Shown here: positions 23,057-35,042 of the stretch, in pieces | Layout of the letters: every line of letters begins with the position of its first letter | Position numbering within the stretch: position 1 is the first letter of the stretch | Source of the DNA: Knufia peltigerae | Lineage: Eukaryota > Ascomycota > Eurotiomycetes > Chaetothyriales > Trichomeriaceae | NCBI GenBank assembly: GCA_030247855.1 | Contig: JAPDRN010000075.1 | Coordinates: 1-64,000 of the forward strand | Direction of reading: 5' to 3' | Length of the DNA stretch: 64,000 nucleotides | The notes under the pieces: model-generated | What the model was told of the DNA's origin: nothing | Databases searched by the model: none | Seen by the model: the letters and a program-made list of their open reading frames with translations, nothing else | Made by a program: the position numbers and the translations under genes

Positions 23057-25483
23057 TTATCCAGGTATGAAAACGCCACCGGTGATATTGAACCCGGCAT
23101 TTGCGAAAATGGTACTCCAATCTTCATCGTTGTAGAAGACCAAATTATTTGCGGAGCTATCTGCGTCTTCGATGAAGGTATCGCTAATATCTACAGCTGA
23201 ATGCATTGCAAGATTGGCTGATGGTGCATGTCGTAATGGTCCTTCACTAACAACTCGGCCGCTGCTAATGGCAGGTGGTGCCGGCCGGATAGGCTCATTC
23301 CAAGTCAAGAAAGTCGATTGCTGTTGTTCTGCCTGAGTTAGGTGTCGGTACGTGTCTGGTATGCCGCCAGAAATTTGACTCTCAACTCTACTTGCCTCTT
23401 CTGCTACCTTATGTGTTTGCGAACGTCGTTGGCAAGCCTTTTTATACTCCTGGAGGACGTTTGTGAGAAAGTTGGCTTGCAGGGCGCAGCCAAAAGTGGG
23501 CGGTGCCGACTGTTGTGCAAAAATGGCGGCTGCTTCATCAATCGTTTTCATAACCTGATCCTCAAACTGCTTTCGAATCGTGACATTGACAGATAGAAGC
23601 AACCTAGGACAATGTTACATTCTGACCAGGGAGCCTCATCATTCTGAGCAACGGAATCTCAGCAACTCACTTTATGAGAAATGCCGCTGCATAGGCCGTC
23701 ATCGTATGGATCGAGTCATGCGCAAAGCTCAGGAGTGCCGTAAGAGATGGTTGTGACACTAGCTGAAGCATATTCAAGGCACTCGTGTAGGTGATCCAAA
23801 AAGCTTCGGTATCTACCAAGGATGCCGATGCCCCAAGAGGCGATGCTACTGAACCCTGAAGCTTGAATGAGTACAGCAGCAAAGATAGATGTGTACCAAA
23901 GAAAGAGACGAGGAATGGGTGGCAGCGTTCTGTTGCCATTGTTAGCTACATCTCGATCGACAATTCCTGGTGGTGAGGAGCAATTACCCCTCTCAGAAGT
24001 TATTTCTACCCAGTGTTTCTTCCAAGCATCGATCTGGATGCTGTGGGTTTTCAACAGAGAATCGAAACGGTATGCTTGTATCATGGAGGGCGCAGGTCGC
24101 TGAGGGTTGAAGGCCTCTAGTATATCCGCAGCAGCAATTCGCAGGGTCACTAGAGCTGCCATCATAGCATCATTGGAAATCGCCATTGGATTTCGATACC
24201 AGGTGTTCACGGATTCAATGAATTCACTCCGTTCGATCATCCATGGTTTTCCAGTTTGGAGGCTCATACTAATGATAAATATCAATGATCTCCAGCTCAT
24301 GAAGTGGCAATTGCAAAATGACTTCTTGAATGATCTTACCTTCGGTCGTAGACAAACAGCAGAAGCCATATACGCTCAATGTTCCTCCTTTGCCTTACCT
24401 CAAATTCCGGAGTCTTCGGATCGGCGTACTTGGGGTCAGTGGTCAGCTTGTGAAATCCGAGCTCCATGCAAAGTCTGATAGCGTAGCCTATGACCGACCA
24501 CGAGCGAGTATCTTCTGGTTGTTTCCAATAAGTGCTGATAATGAAAGCCTGGATGATCTCAGGGGATTTTTCACCCCTGCAAAAAGCGTTGCCGTACAGA
24601 GTTTCTGCGTATTTCTGCAGTTTGAGATACAGCGGCGGATTGAAGGCTTTGGCTGATGCGGCAAGAATGACTGCCAACAAAAATGACGATCGTGCCCGTA
24701 CATACTGAAAGGTGTATAGTTCTGGGTCCAGAGCACAAATGAAGGGATTAAGATTCTTCATGAACCTGTACCCATGGTCAATGCACTGTCACGTATCTGT
24801 GGCTCGAAGTGGAGGACACACCCTTCAAACAGAGAAGTTGCGACATGGTAGGATACGATATCTTTCAATACCGGGTCATCCTCTGGGATGGCAACAGCAT
24901 CTTGGGATGCTTGGGGCTGGATGTTGGGGCTTGTGCTTAGGATGTTTTTGAGTGAAAAGGCGCCTGTTGTTGCTTGCTTGTTCAAGAGACCAGATGGTTG
25001 GAATCCTTCCGAGTCAGCCAAAAAGTCTCGATCTTCATCCTCGGGAGGATGGCCACATGAGGTTTGATCCAAGGACACTGAATCATATGTGCGCACACGA
25101 TCCACTTCATTCATGTCCCCAAAGGAGCCTGGTTGAAGAGCTGGTCGAGAAGCAATTTGTCGTGTATTATGTTGATCAAGCTTGTCATGGCTTCCAACAT
25201 TGTGAGTGCAAGCAGCGTTGAAGAGAGAAGTACTGTCTTACTTTGCGGGCTTTCGGCCTCGTTTCTTCTGGTAGAAGACACAATCCATTGACTTCAGCCT
25301 ACACCGCTCGCATATTGTGCTGCCAGCAACCGGACGGCACTTCATCTTCAGCCTGCGGCATTCCAAGCAAGCCTTCGCCCTATCCGATGTTAGCTGAAAG
25401 CCACCAGATCTTCTTGGAGGCTTGCGGCCCGGCCCATACCTGGCTTGCTTGGGACTATTCGGTGATTCTCGATGGATCTCCAT
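23057..25483 (-). CDS. Zn2Cys6 fungal transcription factor
   Basis: Six exons (25483-25242, 25190-24822, 24765-24340, 24268-23988, 23929-23671, 23603-23057) give 707 aa, a normal length. The binuclear zinc cluster lies at Cys39-Cys68 with spacing C-x2-C-x6-C-x8-C-x2-C-x6-C. A basic segment (KKRGRKP) follows directly. The middle region is of the fungal-specific transcription-factor type: FMKNLNPFICALDPELYTFQ, SSFLLAVILAASAKAF, WSVIGYAIRLCMELGFHKL and RRNIERIWLLLFVYDRS. The C-terminal third is disordered and acidic near its end. It sits between the AKR-RidA gene (convergent) and the amino-acid permease (divergent, 490 bp), the usual position of a pathway-specific regulator. The target pathway is inferred from location only. 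Confidence 0.93.
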
Positions 25484-25973
25484 GTTAAGAATATCCGTCG
25501 AAACAGTCCTTGAACTCCCCGTTGGTCATTTAACTTTGCATGCACGGAGTAATGGCCGTGCCAGAGTCTGAAGGACTGTCCAAGAGTCACATACCGTACG
25601 CAGATGAGCAGCCGGTAGACCGCCTTGAACCTTCAGATGGCAAGAGAACGAGGAATTGTGGCTCAAGTAAGGTCAGCATAAACTCCGGAAAATCGGTCTT
25701 TTGCAGCCAATTGGCATCAAGCGTTATGCTTATCGAGGCACATGTTGACCGGAGCACTAACTCACCTTAATCCATGCAAGTCCCCCAAACTGGAGAGGAA
25801 GACCCCTCTTTTGAGGAGGAAGCCATCCACGCGAGATCAGGCCATGTTACTCCGTGCGAAGCGAGCATCCACAATGTACAAGTACAACATTGGAATCTCT
25901 CCTCGTCTCAAAGACAACAACATCCCATCTCATCGACCTTTCAGCTTTCTGGGCGTCCAGCAGCTGTGCAAAG
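25484..25973. promoter_or_regulatory. Shared promoter of the Zn2Cys6 factor and the permease
   Basis: 490 bp between two divergent start codons. It contains an inverted CGG pair (CGGTAGACCG, 25613-25622) and a direct pair CGG-N5-CGG at 25686-25696. Zinc-cluster factors typically bind paired CGG triplets, so these are plausible sites for the neighbouring regulator. No site preference is known for this protein. Confidence 0.4.
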
Positions 25974-27907
25974 ATGGCTGACGCATACTCCGGCAGCAAG
26001 ACCGCTGAGGTCGGCGAGTCTTACCGCTCAGATGACACTCAGTTCGACATAGTGGCAAGCACAGATGGACAAGCCACGTTGAAGAGAGATCTGTCAAGGC
26101 GTCATATCAACATGATAGGTCTCGCGGGAATGATAGTATGTTCTTGACTACTCGAAACTGGGCTCAATTGCTCACACAGTCTGCAAGGGGACTGGCTTGT
26201 TCTTAGCATCTGGTCAGGCTCTGGCGGTTGCTGGTCCAGTGGGAGCTCTCTTCGGCTACCTCCTAATGAGCGCTTTGACGGCGTCGGTAGCGCTGACCAT
26301 CGGCGAGCTCTGCGCATTCATGCCAGTGACAGGCGGATTCATCAGACATGCTTCAAGATTCATACAACCTGCGATGGGTGCTGCAACGGGTTGGAACTAT
26401 TGTAAGAAGCTCGCAAAACTGCATGAAACGGTCCAAGAACTTACCAATAATTCCTCTCCCAGTCTATTTGATGGCCATCACTGGTCCAGCTGAACTCTCT
26501 GCTGCTGCGACACTTATAAATTTCTGGCATCCAGGCGTCAGCCCTGCACTATGGTATTCGATCTTCATTGTTCTCATCGTATTCATGAGCCTTTGTGGAG
26601 TACGAGTATATGGCGAGGTAAAAATTCCCTTGCCAATAGGCTCATCTTTTTTGCTGACCCAGTGAAGTCGGAGGTTTTCTTCTCAATGATCAAAATTCTG
26701 CTTATCGTCGGCCTTATCCTTGCTGGGCTCATTGTCGACCTTGGAGGTTCGCCTTCAGGTGACAGGATCGGTTTTCGGTACTGGAAAGATCCAGGGCCAT
26801 TCAACGCCTATCTTGTTGATGGAAATACCGGCAAATTTTTGGGCTTCTTCAGTACTCTTATCTCCGCAGCGTACGCCTTTTGCAATATTCAGGTCGTAGC
26901 ATTGACGGGCGCGGAGACCAAAAACCCAAGAAAACTCATTCCTGAGGCCATGAAGATGACGTTCTGGCGAGTTATTGTCTTCTATTGTATCAGTATGTTC
27001 GTTGTTGGACTTCTGGTGTAAGATACAGTCCCATGCGATTCATCCGTGCGTGAAAGCTGATGATGGCCAGGCCCTACAACGACCCTAACCTCGGCAATGC
27101 GACTGGTACAGCACAGCAAAGTCCGTTCGTCATTGCGTTTCAGAAAGCCGGGATCAAAGTGCTTCCTTCGATTATCAACGCTGCTTTGATTACTTCTGCC
27201 TTCAGTTGCGGAATGGCTGTCGTTTTTCTGGCCTCTCGCGTCCTGTGTGGCCTGGCAGAAGAGGGTCAAGCACCTCGCCTCTTTCTCAAAACCAACCGCT
27301 TTGGCGCTCCATATCCCGCAGTTCTTGTGGCGTCTTTGTTTATGCCCTTGGTCTACCTCAGTCTGGGCAGTAACTCTTCCGTAGCGTTCGGATGGTTTGT
27401 CAATATCGCAACAGTGGCGGCATTGATTGCCTGGCTCATCATTGAGATAACCTTTCTGCGATTTTTCTATGCCCTCAAAGTCCAGGGAATTTCTCGAGAA
27501 CGTAAGTTTTAAACGTACCTGTCAGGACTGGCACTGATGAATGGAAGGTCTCCCATACAAGTCTCCTCTGCAACCATACATGGCCTGGATCACCACACTT
27601 GTGCTCGCTCTGATCATTCTGTTCTCGGGGTACAGTGTATTTTTGCGCGGACACTGGAACACCGACAGTTTTCTTGTTTCTTATATCGGTATTCCAATAT
27701 TTCTCTGTAAGGTTTTCCGCATCCCAGTCCCTGGCCAAAGGCGAGCTAATAATGTCAACAGTCCTCTGGGCCTGTGCTTTCTTGTTCTTTCGGACAGGTA
27801 TCATTCCTCTGAGGGAGATAGATCTGTCTGAAATTGAGATTATCGAACGCGAGAAGGAACTTCGTCCGGCAGAGAAGATCCTGCCCTGGTACAGAGTTCT
27901 TGTTTGA
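25974..27907 (+). CDS. Amino-acid/polyamine (APC family) permease
   Basis: Plasma-membrane amino-acid transporter of the yeast amino-acid transporter type. Seven exons (25974-26135, 26188-26401, 26463-26617, 26668-27017, 27071-27501, 27548-27706, 27762-27907) give 538 aa. The signature RRHINMIGLAGMIGTGLFLASG spans the first splice in frame. About twelve hydrophobic segments follow, including GWNYFYLMAITGPAELSAA, the AYAFCNIQVVALTGAETKNPRK motif, FVIAFQKAG, and VFLASRVLCGLAEEGQAPRLF. The end is SRERLPYKSPLQPY then PWYRVLV. The cytosolic N-terminus (~50 residues) is polar. Specificity cannot be told. It shares a 490-bp promoter with the zinc-cluster regulator and probably imports the compound handled by that locus. 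Confidence 0.95.
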
Positions 27908-28457
27908 TTTGTTCGAACGGTCCGTCGGCTTCAGTACAGGAACCGTCATTCATGTGTGGAAGTCATGGAAAAATGAAATAGCGCGTACCATCATTGATTA
28001 GGTACTGACTTACCACTTGGAAGGTGACACATTTCTTGGTCATCTGTGAGGCCATTTGAATGCACTGTGTATTTCTCCGAAATCGCGATCACTGAGCACA
28101 TCGGCCAAATATGATCAAATAGAAGAAAGGAGCGTAATTGAAAGCCTGACACGGTGTCATTGTAGAGGCGGAAGTTGCTGCTGTTATGCATTGACCCTCC
28201 ATCATGTAAACATTTTGCCGAGTTTTAAGCGGGACATTCTGTGTTCCTTGGGGCACCGAGAAATACAACCCTGAACAGCGGCCCAGTGTCTGGCTGGACT
28301 CAATCTACACCGAAGGGCCTGATTTCTCATGAAGTCACCCCTGGGCTACCATACCTGCACGTGTGTTCGCCGGAGACGTGCATGCAGAATGAAAAGGCGA
28401 GAACAACGTTAGACATCACCTGAAGTATCGTCAACGCCAACAACATCCTCGCCAGTC
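27908..28457. other. Intergenic: permease 3' end and recyclin promoter
   Basis: About 550 bp between two plus-strand genes. I see no coding potential, repeat or recognisable control element. Confidence 0.5.
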
Positions 28458-31259
28458 ATGTCCAAAGCAAAAAGGGCGGCCGCGCCAACCAAGGCCCCGC
28501 GTAGGGATCCTCTGGCTTCCCTGAAGCTGGCCGACATGCTTATATCCAAGCCGTTTCTCCCAGCAGGTAAGGGTTTTTGGTTGTGGTCTTGCAGTTGCTA
28601 AAGTATTCTAGAGGTTCTGACCGTGGTGGTCGACTACCTCGATGTCCCCGATCTGTTGCGCTTCGCACGAACGTCACGACGTATGCATGAGATGGTCTAC
28701 GAGGATGCAAGATGGATTCGAAGGCTGAAGGCTATGGGTTGCTGGAATGAGGCGGAAGCAAGGAAAAGAGCAGAGACTGCAAAAACGCCCACCACCCCCG
28801 GTCGGAGACAGAGTACGATAGACCGAAACGTGGTCAATGGCAAAGGCAAACCGGAGGTGTTGTTCGACATGGACTCATCTCCTATTGCACAACGCAGACA
28901 GACAAATCTTCTAACCCCATTAAGACCGCGCCCAGTAACTGACGGTTTCGACAAGGCCGAGATGGGGAGTTTACAAGCCGCTTCTCCCAGGCTTCATGGT
29001 GGTCTCGAGGCAGCTCTGTCCGTCTTCGAGCAGGTAAGATCCTTTAGAGGACATGCTAGGCAAGAGTATGGCAAGATATATAAACTGCTTTCACCGTTCT
29101 ATCGGGACTTGTCCACTGCGTCGGATCCTCTACAAAGCACTGTTTTCACGGATTTTTCTCTACCAGAGCAACAAGCACGACTGCTAGCCAATGTCAGGAT
29201 GTTTGCTGCGAGCGACTTCTCTCCAGAATCAAGTAAGCGAGAACGACAAATAAAGCAGGCTGTGGATATGTTCGATACGGCAGCGTTACTCGAATTCCGT
29301 AAAGGTTACGAATACAAGGACATTCAGGGAAGAATGCGGCAATTTGCAAGTGTCATGCATATCTTGAATGGTGGAAACAGTGCTGTCGACTTATTCATAC
29401 ACGACAACCAACTCATCAACCAAAAGGGGACGCTTGGGAGCGTTTCCGATTGTATCGACTACTCTCTAGGACACGGGGAGCTCTCATTGGAAAGGGTTCA
29501 CGGCTATTTCGAAAGGCTTAGTACGGCCTTCAGTCAGCAAAGCGCCATAGTGCAAGCTGTCTTCCCAAATGCCAAAGAAGTATGTATGCTACTGCTTGAA
29601 GAGGTAGCCAAGGACATCCTGTCGCCCTTCCTCTCATCCTTGTTCGAGGATGCCAGGGCGAGAAGTACTTCATTATATCTCCGGATTATGTCTGGCACTT
29701 TCGCTGCCACAAGGCAGTTCATTGACGAGGTCGCCTTGATAGGAGACGCCGACGAGGCCACGATATCACGCTGCAACTCAATCCTCGCTCGGATATATGG
29801 CCCTCTTCTTGATCAGTATTTGGCAGAAGAACTGGCATTCTTCCGGCAAAAAGCTGATACGGAAGTGGAACGCTGGGATCGAGCATTGTCGGATCAAGAC
29901 GCGTCTACCGAAAGCTTCCTCATGTCCAACGTCAATCGACAGGCCGACAAGAAGGATTTCATGTCTTCATTCAAGAAAGTGGTCATGATGCCGGTGAACA
30001 TTCTCCCCAGCTTCTCGGCACCGGCAAACCCAAAAACTGCCGTCAAAACCATCGCCAATGGAGAAAGCGCTGCATCATCTCGACCATCCACTCCTAGCCT
30101 TTCCATGTCCACGACTGCAACGTCATCCTTACCGCCCGAAGCACCGTCGTCCGAGCTAGCAGCCAAAGCAGCCCTGATGAACAGCAAGTTGGAGAACATC
30201 AAATCCCTTTTCTCCATCGAAGTAGCCCTCAACCTGGTCCACGCCGCCAAATCCTCCCTGGAGCGCGCCGCCCAATTCACGAGCTTAATCGGCGAACCCG
30301 GAGAGTCTGCACGGAAACAGTGTTCTGCAATCTTCGTCCTGCTCCTCCAATCAGTCGGTGCGCGTCATGTCAAAGCAGGTTTCGACAAGGCCATTGAACA
30401 TTTGTCAACCTATAACCCACGCGAAACCAGTACAAACCCAGACAGTGATATGGTCCAAGTCGCTCCTCTGGGCACGTTTCTGGAACTCGTCAATGTCGGC
30501 GATCTTATCCAACAGATGCTCGACGTTTTTTACGAATCGGAGCTGGTCCGCCTCGGCATCTCCAAGCGCGATGACTTTCTCGACACTAATGTCAAAGAGA
30601 AACGCAAGTTCGAAGCCATGCTGGACGAACGTGTGGCAGCGGGACTAGGTAAAGGTATTGACGCCCTCATTAACGAGGTAGAATATATCTGCGCAACCAC
30701 ACAACAGCCTACAGATTTTTTCCCGGAACTGGCCAATGCCGATGGATCGTCGGGAACGAAAGCCAATATGATGGTGATGGATTTTTCCGGCCAGCCCACA
30801 ACCACAGCGACGCGGGTGATCGCACTCGTCTCCCACCATACGCGGATGCTGACCGGTGCGACCGAGAAGAGTCTCTTGGATGTCTTTACGGCAGAAGTGG
30901 GCCTACGCCTGTTCACCGCGTTGGCAAAACATATCAAGAGACAACGTATCTCGACACTGGGAGCGCTGGCGTTGCTGTCTGATCTGACAGCCTACGCGAA
31001 TTTTGTAGCACAATTCCGCAACAACGACCTGACAAGTTATTACACGGCGTTACGAGAAGTGGCGCAGATCTATCTTATCGGCGGAGAGAGTGAGCGCGAT
31101 GTGGCGGAGATGGCGACCATCATCTCGGACGGCGAGCGATATAAAGGTGTGTTCACGGTCGAGGAGGTGGTTGAATTCGCCGAGCGTCGAAGCGATTGGT
31201 TACTGGTCAAGGGCAGGGTGGAAGGGAAGGTCAAAGGTGATAACTGTGTTGTGATGTAG
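28458..31259 (+). CDS. RCY1: Recyclin-1: F-box protein with Sec10-like domain
   Basis: F-box protein that in yeast directs recycling of plasma-membrane proteins and vesicle traffic at polarised growth sites. Exons 28458-28566 and 28612-31259 give 918 aa. The F-box lies across and after the intron: FLPAEVLTVVVDYLDVPDL, then LRFARTSRRMHEMVYEDARW. A long helical region related to exocyst Sec10 occupies about residues 130-900 (for example VRSFRGHARQEYGKIYKLLS and LVRLGISKRDDFLDTNVKEK). A low-complexity Ser/Thr/Pro segment interrupts it near residues 465-505. The last four residues are CVVM, a CaaX-type prenylation box; yeast Rcy1 also ends in a CaaX box. The first exon is polar and basic. The intron is 45 bp with the branch-like GCTAAAG and CTAG acceptor. 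Confidence 0.93.
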
Positions 31260-31891
31260 GTGAGCCGAGTCGAACAGTGGATGTGTTGTGAGAAAGAGGA
31301 ATGGTGCCTACCTGTTTTCCAGGTACAGGGTGGTGTTGGCTTTGCAGTGTCCCTTGTCTTCTCCGTGTGGTGGTGGTTGTTTTAGAACCACGTCACGCAC
31401 GGCGGCAATGGAACTTCCTTACCTATCTGAGGTATAATGTGACGACGAGTGTAACGACATGATGATATATATATATATATACAAATGTACAATATCGACA
31501 TGATCTTGATTTGCCTCTAGATCAATCTAGATATAAAATTACAATTACGAGAAGAGAGGTCACTGGTAATACCAACTCAAGTAACCTGAAAGTAAGCACC
31601 TTGGGTGGACATTCTTGATACAGGCCTGGGTGGTCGTCAGCATCTTTTATAGTAGAACGACCTGTCACGGTATTCGTGCCAACAGAACCAGAGCTTCTAA
31701 GTTACTCTTCAAAAGAATACCTATGAGACGGCCTGTTGAAGTACGAGGGTGATTCTTGAGACTACTTTATGACTGTACCTTCCATACGTGTCCTGTCCCA
31801 TGGTATCTACCAGGTAGATACCTAGCCACTTCGATTTCAGCGTACACCCATCTCCCCAAGACAGGTACCTGGCCTGGGTTGGTGGCGGCCA

Positions 31892-31925
<34 letters not shown>

Positions 31926-31928
31926 ACA

Positions 31929-31967
<39 letters not shown>

Positions 31968-32237
31968 CACCAGTCCGGTTGTGTGCTCCGAGCATCCCTC
32001 CCGAAAACCCGGCTGTTGCAAAAGTTTCTCCTGCTCGTCAAATTTTCCAACCTTTGGACAAGCTTGAAGTGATTACAAACTGACAAACTGAAAGCGAAAG
32101 GGCAGTAAAGGACAAGTTAAACATTTGTGTTCATTTTCTAAAAACTGTAAGCAAAAAAACAAAAAAAAAAGGACCAATTCTCTCTCAAGTTGCTTTCTGG
32201 CCATGCACAGCCCAAATTCGTCAACAGAGTACAGCCC
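31260..32237. other. Convergent intergenic region with microsatellites
   Basis: Flanked by the 3' ends of recyclin-1 (plus) and a hypothetical gene (minus). It holds an AT dinucleotide run (31465-31479) and a compound CT/CA/CT microsatellite (31892-31963). No gene was seen. Confidence 0.6.
31892..31963. repeat. Compound (CT)n-(CA)n-(CT)n microsatellite
   Basis: About 72 bp: a CT block, a short CCCT break, a CA block at 31915-31930, then a long CT block at 31931-31963. It lies between two convergent genes. Repeat length may be variable or imprecisely assembled. Confidence 0.95.
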
Positions 32238-33650
32238 TTACTTCTTGGCCGCACGACGGTCGACCCACTCGATCCAGGACGGAGCATTCTCAGCCTCGTC
32301 GTTGAGCTCATGGACGATGTGCTCCTCTGCGAAGATCTTTCCCTGAAGGAATATCCTCTTGCTGTTCATCTCGATGAGGGCCTCGAGGACGTCCCCGCCC
32401 GGTGTCTCGCCACACTCCATTGCGGTCCAGAACGTCTCAAAGTACGGCACGGCCTGTACGTACTCGTTCTCCAACATTTCCAGCCACTTGACGTACTTCA
32501 TGACTCGATCGACGAGGCCAGGGTAGCGAACGACGAACCTAACCCACGCGAAGTGGTTGATGAGGAGGAGCAGCGACCTGCCTCTGAGACGACCCTGGCG
32601 TTCTTTTATCTTGGGGAAGGCAAAGTTGCGCAGGCAGGCCAGGTGGCAGAGACGGACGAGGACGAGTTTGCGCTTGAGCACCGAGCAAGCGAGAGACTGG
32701 TGGTGGGTTTGAACCCAGAAAGGGCGGTCGCCAAATTCGCGGATCAGGGCGTTGTAGATGAACATGGGGAGAGGGTAGAGCAAGGCTGCATCAGGTTGCT
32801 CGTCGTCGAGCTGATCAGTGGTAGGAACGGCATCAGGGTCGCTGGCGTCGCTACTACTGCTGACGGTGGTCGTGGGGACTCGAGAAGTGGCGGGTGTGTA
32901 CACGGGGTTGTTTGTGTCGGTGCTCGAAACATGATCTTCAAGTACACCACATGCATGAAGTCCGACGCCGAGTTGTCCATTCCCAATCGCGATGGTGACA
33001 TGAGTGATGTTGTTATCATCTTCTGCATTGTTGGCAGAACTGTCATCTGCATGGATGTTGACAATGAGTTGTCCATTCTCGACAGCCGTGGTGACAGGAG
33101 TGACATTGGTACCGTCTTCTGCATTACATGCTGAAGTCTCGTCTTCACGGACACCATTGGTTTGAACGGGGATCGTTGCATTGCCATCTAGAGTAGTATT
33201 GCCATTGGCATCACCGTTTGCATCGCTGGCGGAAGCATCGCCTTGATGGACAACGTTGGTTTGGACGTGGACGGTGGCATTTCCATCTTCAGTAATATTA
33301 CCATTGGCATTATCGTTTGCTTCGCTTGGATTTTTAGCCTGATCTTCAGCCTCTTTGACAGCTTTTTTTCCTCGCCGTTCTTTTTTCCACGCTTCCTTTT
33401 GGGCTTCGTATCTCGCTTCTAGATATGGCCACATCTCGACTGGAGAGCAGGAAGAAGAACATCAGCACCACTCATCAATTTGCCCAAAGAAATTGTGCGG
33501 CGACTCACGTCTTCCATTATAGGGATTTCGCACCAAGGCGTTTCCTTTGGGAGAGTAATCAACCTCGTTTTCAAGATCAGAGTCGACTCCGGGATCACTT
33601 TCTGTCTCACTGCCTAGAGCCAGAATCACGACACGCTCTGCTGCCTCCAT
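32238..33650 (-). CDS. Hypothetical protein with degenerate Asn/Asp-rich repeats
   Basis: Exons 33650-33509 and 33439-32238 (intron GTGAGT...CTCCAG, 69 bp) encode 447 aa. The splice creates RNPYNGRLEMWPYLEARYEAQ, which reads like a conserved block, followed by a basic helix (KKERRGKKAVKEAED). Residues ~75-210 are built from imperfect repeats around NGNITEDGNATVHVQTN, NGNTTLDGNATIPVQTNGV and NVTPVTTAVENGQLIVNI. The C-terminal half is globular-looking: ALLYPLPMFIYNALIREFGD, an RKLVLVRLCHLACLRNF segment and a long charged helix ending in EWVDRRAAKK. I recognise no family, signal peptide or membrane segment. The start is the first ATG of the frame; an upstream exon is possible. Confidence 0.75.
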
Positions 33651-35042
33651 TGGGACGGTAGGAGATCGATTCTGTCTCAAAGTGCGTGGTCCTCCTGCTT
33701 GTCAAGGGTGAGTGTGATGCGATTCTGAAGGAGGAAGCAAGACAGACCGTCATTTGTGAAGGCATACCATGCATATTGTGGCTGGCGATAGGGCAATGTT
33801 GGCCGAGATGCGAGAGAGGTGCCGAGACGATCCAGCCACGCAAGAGTGACTCTGTTGTCCATGATGGGTATGATTGATGATTTTTACCCTGGTGAGTTGT
33901 GTTGACAAACACGCAAACCTGTTCAGAGACAAAGGAGGCGAGGTGTCTGCGTAATACCCGCGCGCCCATTCACTATTCACCACTCGCGTCGCCTTCCCCG
34001 GCAGGGACAGGGCGGTGAGGAAGTGTGGGTGTCGGCATGAGGCTGGAAGGCATTTATTTCGTTGATACAATGCTTCCATCGTCATTCTGCCTGACTTTTG
34101 ACCTACATATGCACATAAAGGGTCAAAAAGTGGTGTGCTGCAGCATGTCCCTCCGACAGCCAGAGAGTCATCGTATGTTCATGCATGATTGCTGTCAGGC
34201 TTGACCTGCAGCACGTTTCTCGGAATGCTTCCATGACCCCAAGACATGAGGAGGAAGGCGGGTGATGAAAGAACGGTAAAGACGTCGTTGTGTTACCCTG
34301 TCATCTCTGCATGGGATAGTATATTCTTTGGCGCCGGCAACTCGGTACTTTTACTGGAGCTTTGGTCTATTGTGCCTCGCGCGGCCAAGCCTGGTGGCGC
34401 CCAATTTATTTAGGGCTGGCACCTACAGGGATCCAACTGCAGGGCCTGGAGAGCCACTAACCTACGGAGTACTCTGTACCAAAGGTACAAGTATTTGTAG
34501 GCTTCATGGGGGCGAATCGGCTTGTTCCGGCAAGCATCATCTGGGGGTCTTTAGTGGGCTTGAAACAGCACTGGGAACAAACATGACGTCGCATTTGGCA
34601 AGGGACAAGAACTGGTTCCTCGCAAGTCCCCGCAGGTCACAGGTCGCCTTGAATGGTGCCTCAGTAGTTTGGAAAGCCTGGGACGGTGTGTTAAAAAGCG
34701 CTCTCTTGCTTATGGCTCGGCCTCGATCTTTACTCAACTGACTCTGGTACTTCTCCAGGTTTCCAACAACTCTCCATCGGCTCTGCGTGTCTTTTGCTGC
34801 AAGATACCCTCATTGCGTCCTTCGTTCCGACCACAAGCCAACATTCTTTTCGCCGACAATATTTGGTTTCAGCCGAGACACACATAAAGCGCAAGAACGT
34901 TGACACATACCCATTTTGCATAACATCGGCGGCATTGAAAGTGTAAACATAACATGCGCTCATCACTCTGAACAGAACACAACAGTCCAAGAACCAACTA
35001 CAGCAAGTAAAAGAAAAAGGAAACCAGAAAAGACTCGCCACG
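33651..35042. other. Divergent promoter region of the repeat protein and the CAP protein
   Basis: About 1.4 kb without a convincing gene. It contains a CTACGGAGTACTCTGTACC element near 34462. The 100 bp before the CAP gene are A-rich on the plus strand, consistent with a 5' leader. Confidence 0.5.

Noticed and set aside
32190..33134. Plus-strand open frame of 314 codons
   Set aside because: Antisense to the spliced hypothetical gene; the opposite strand has a proper splice and structured C-terminus.
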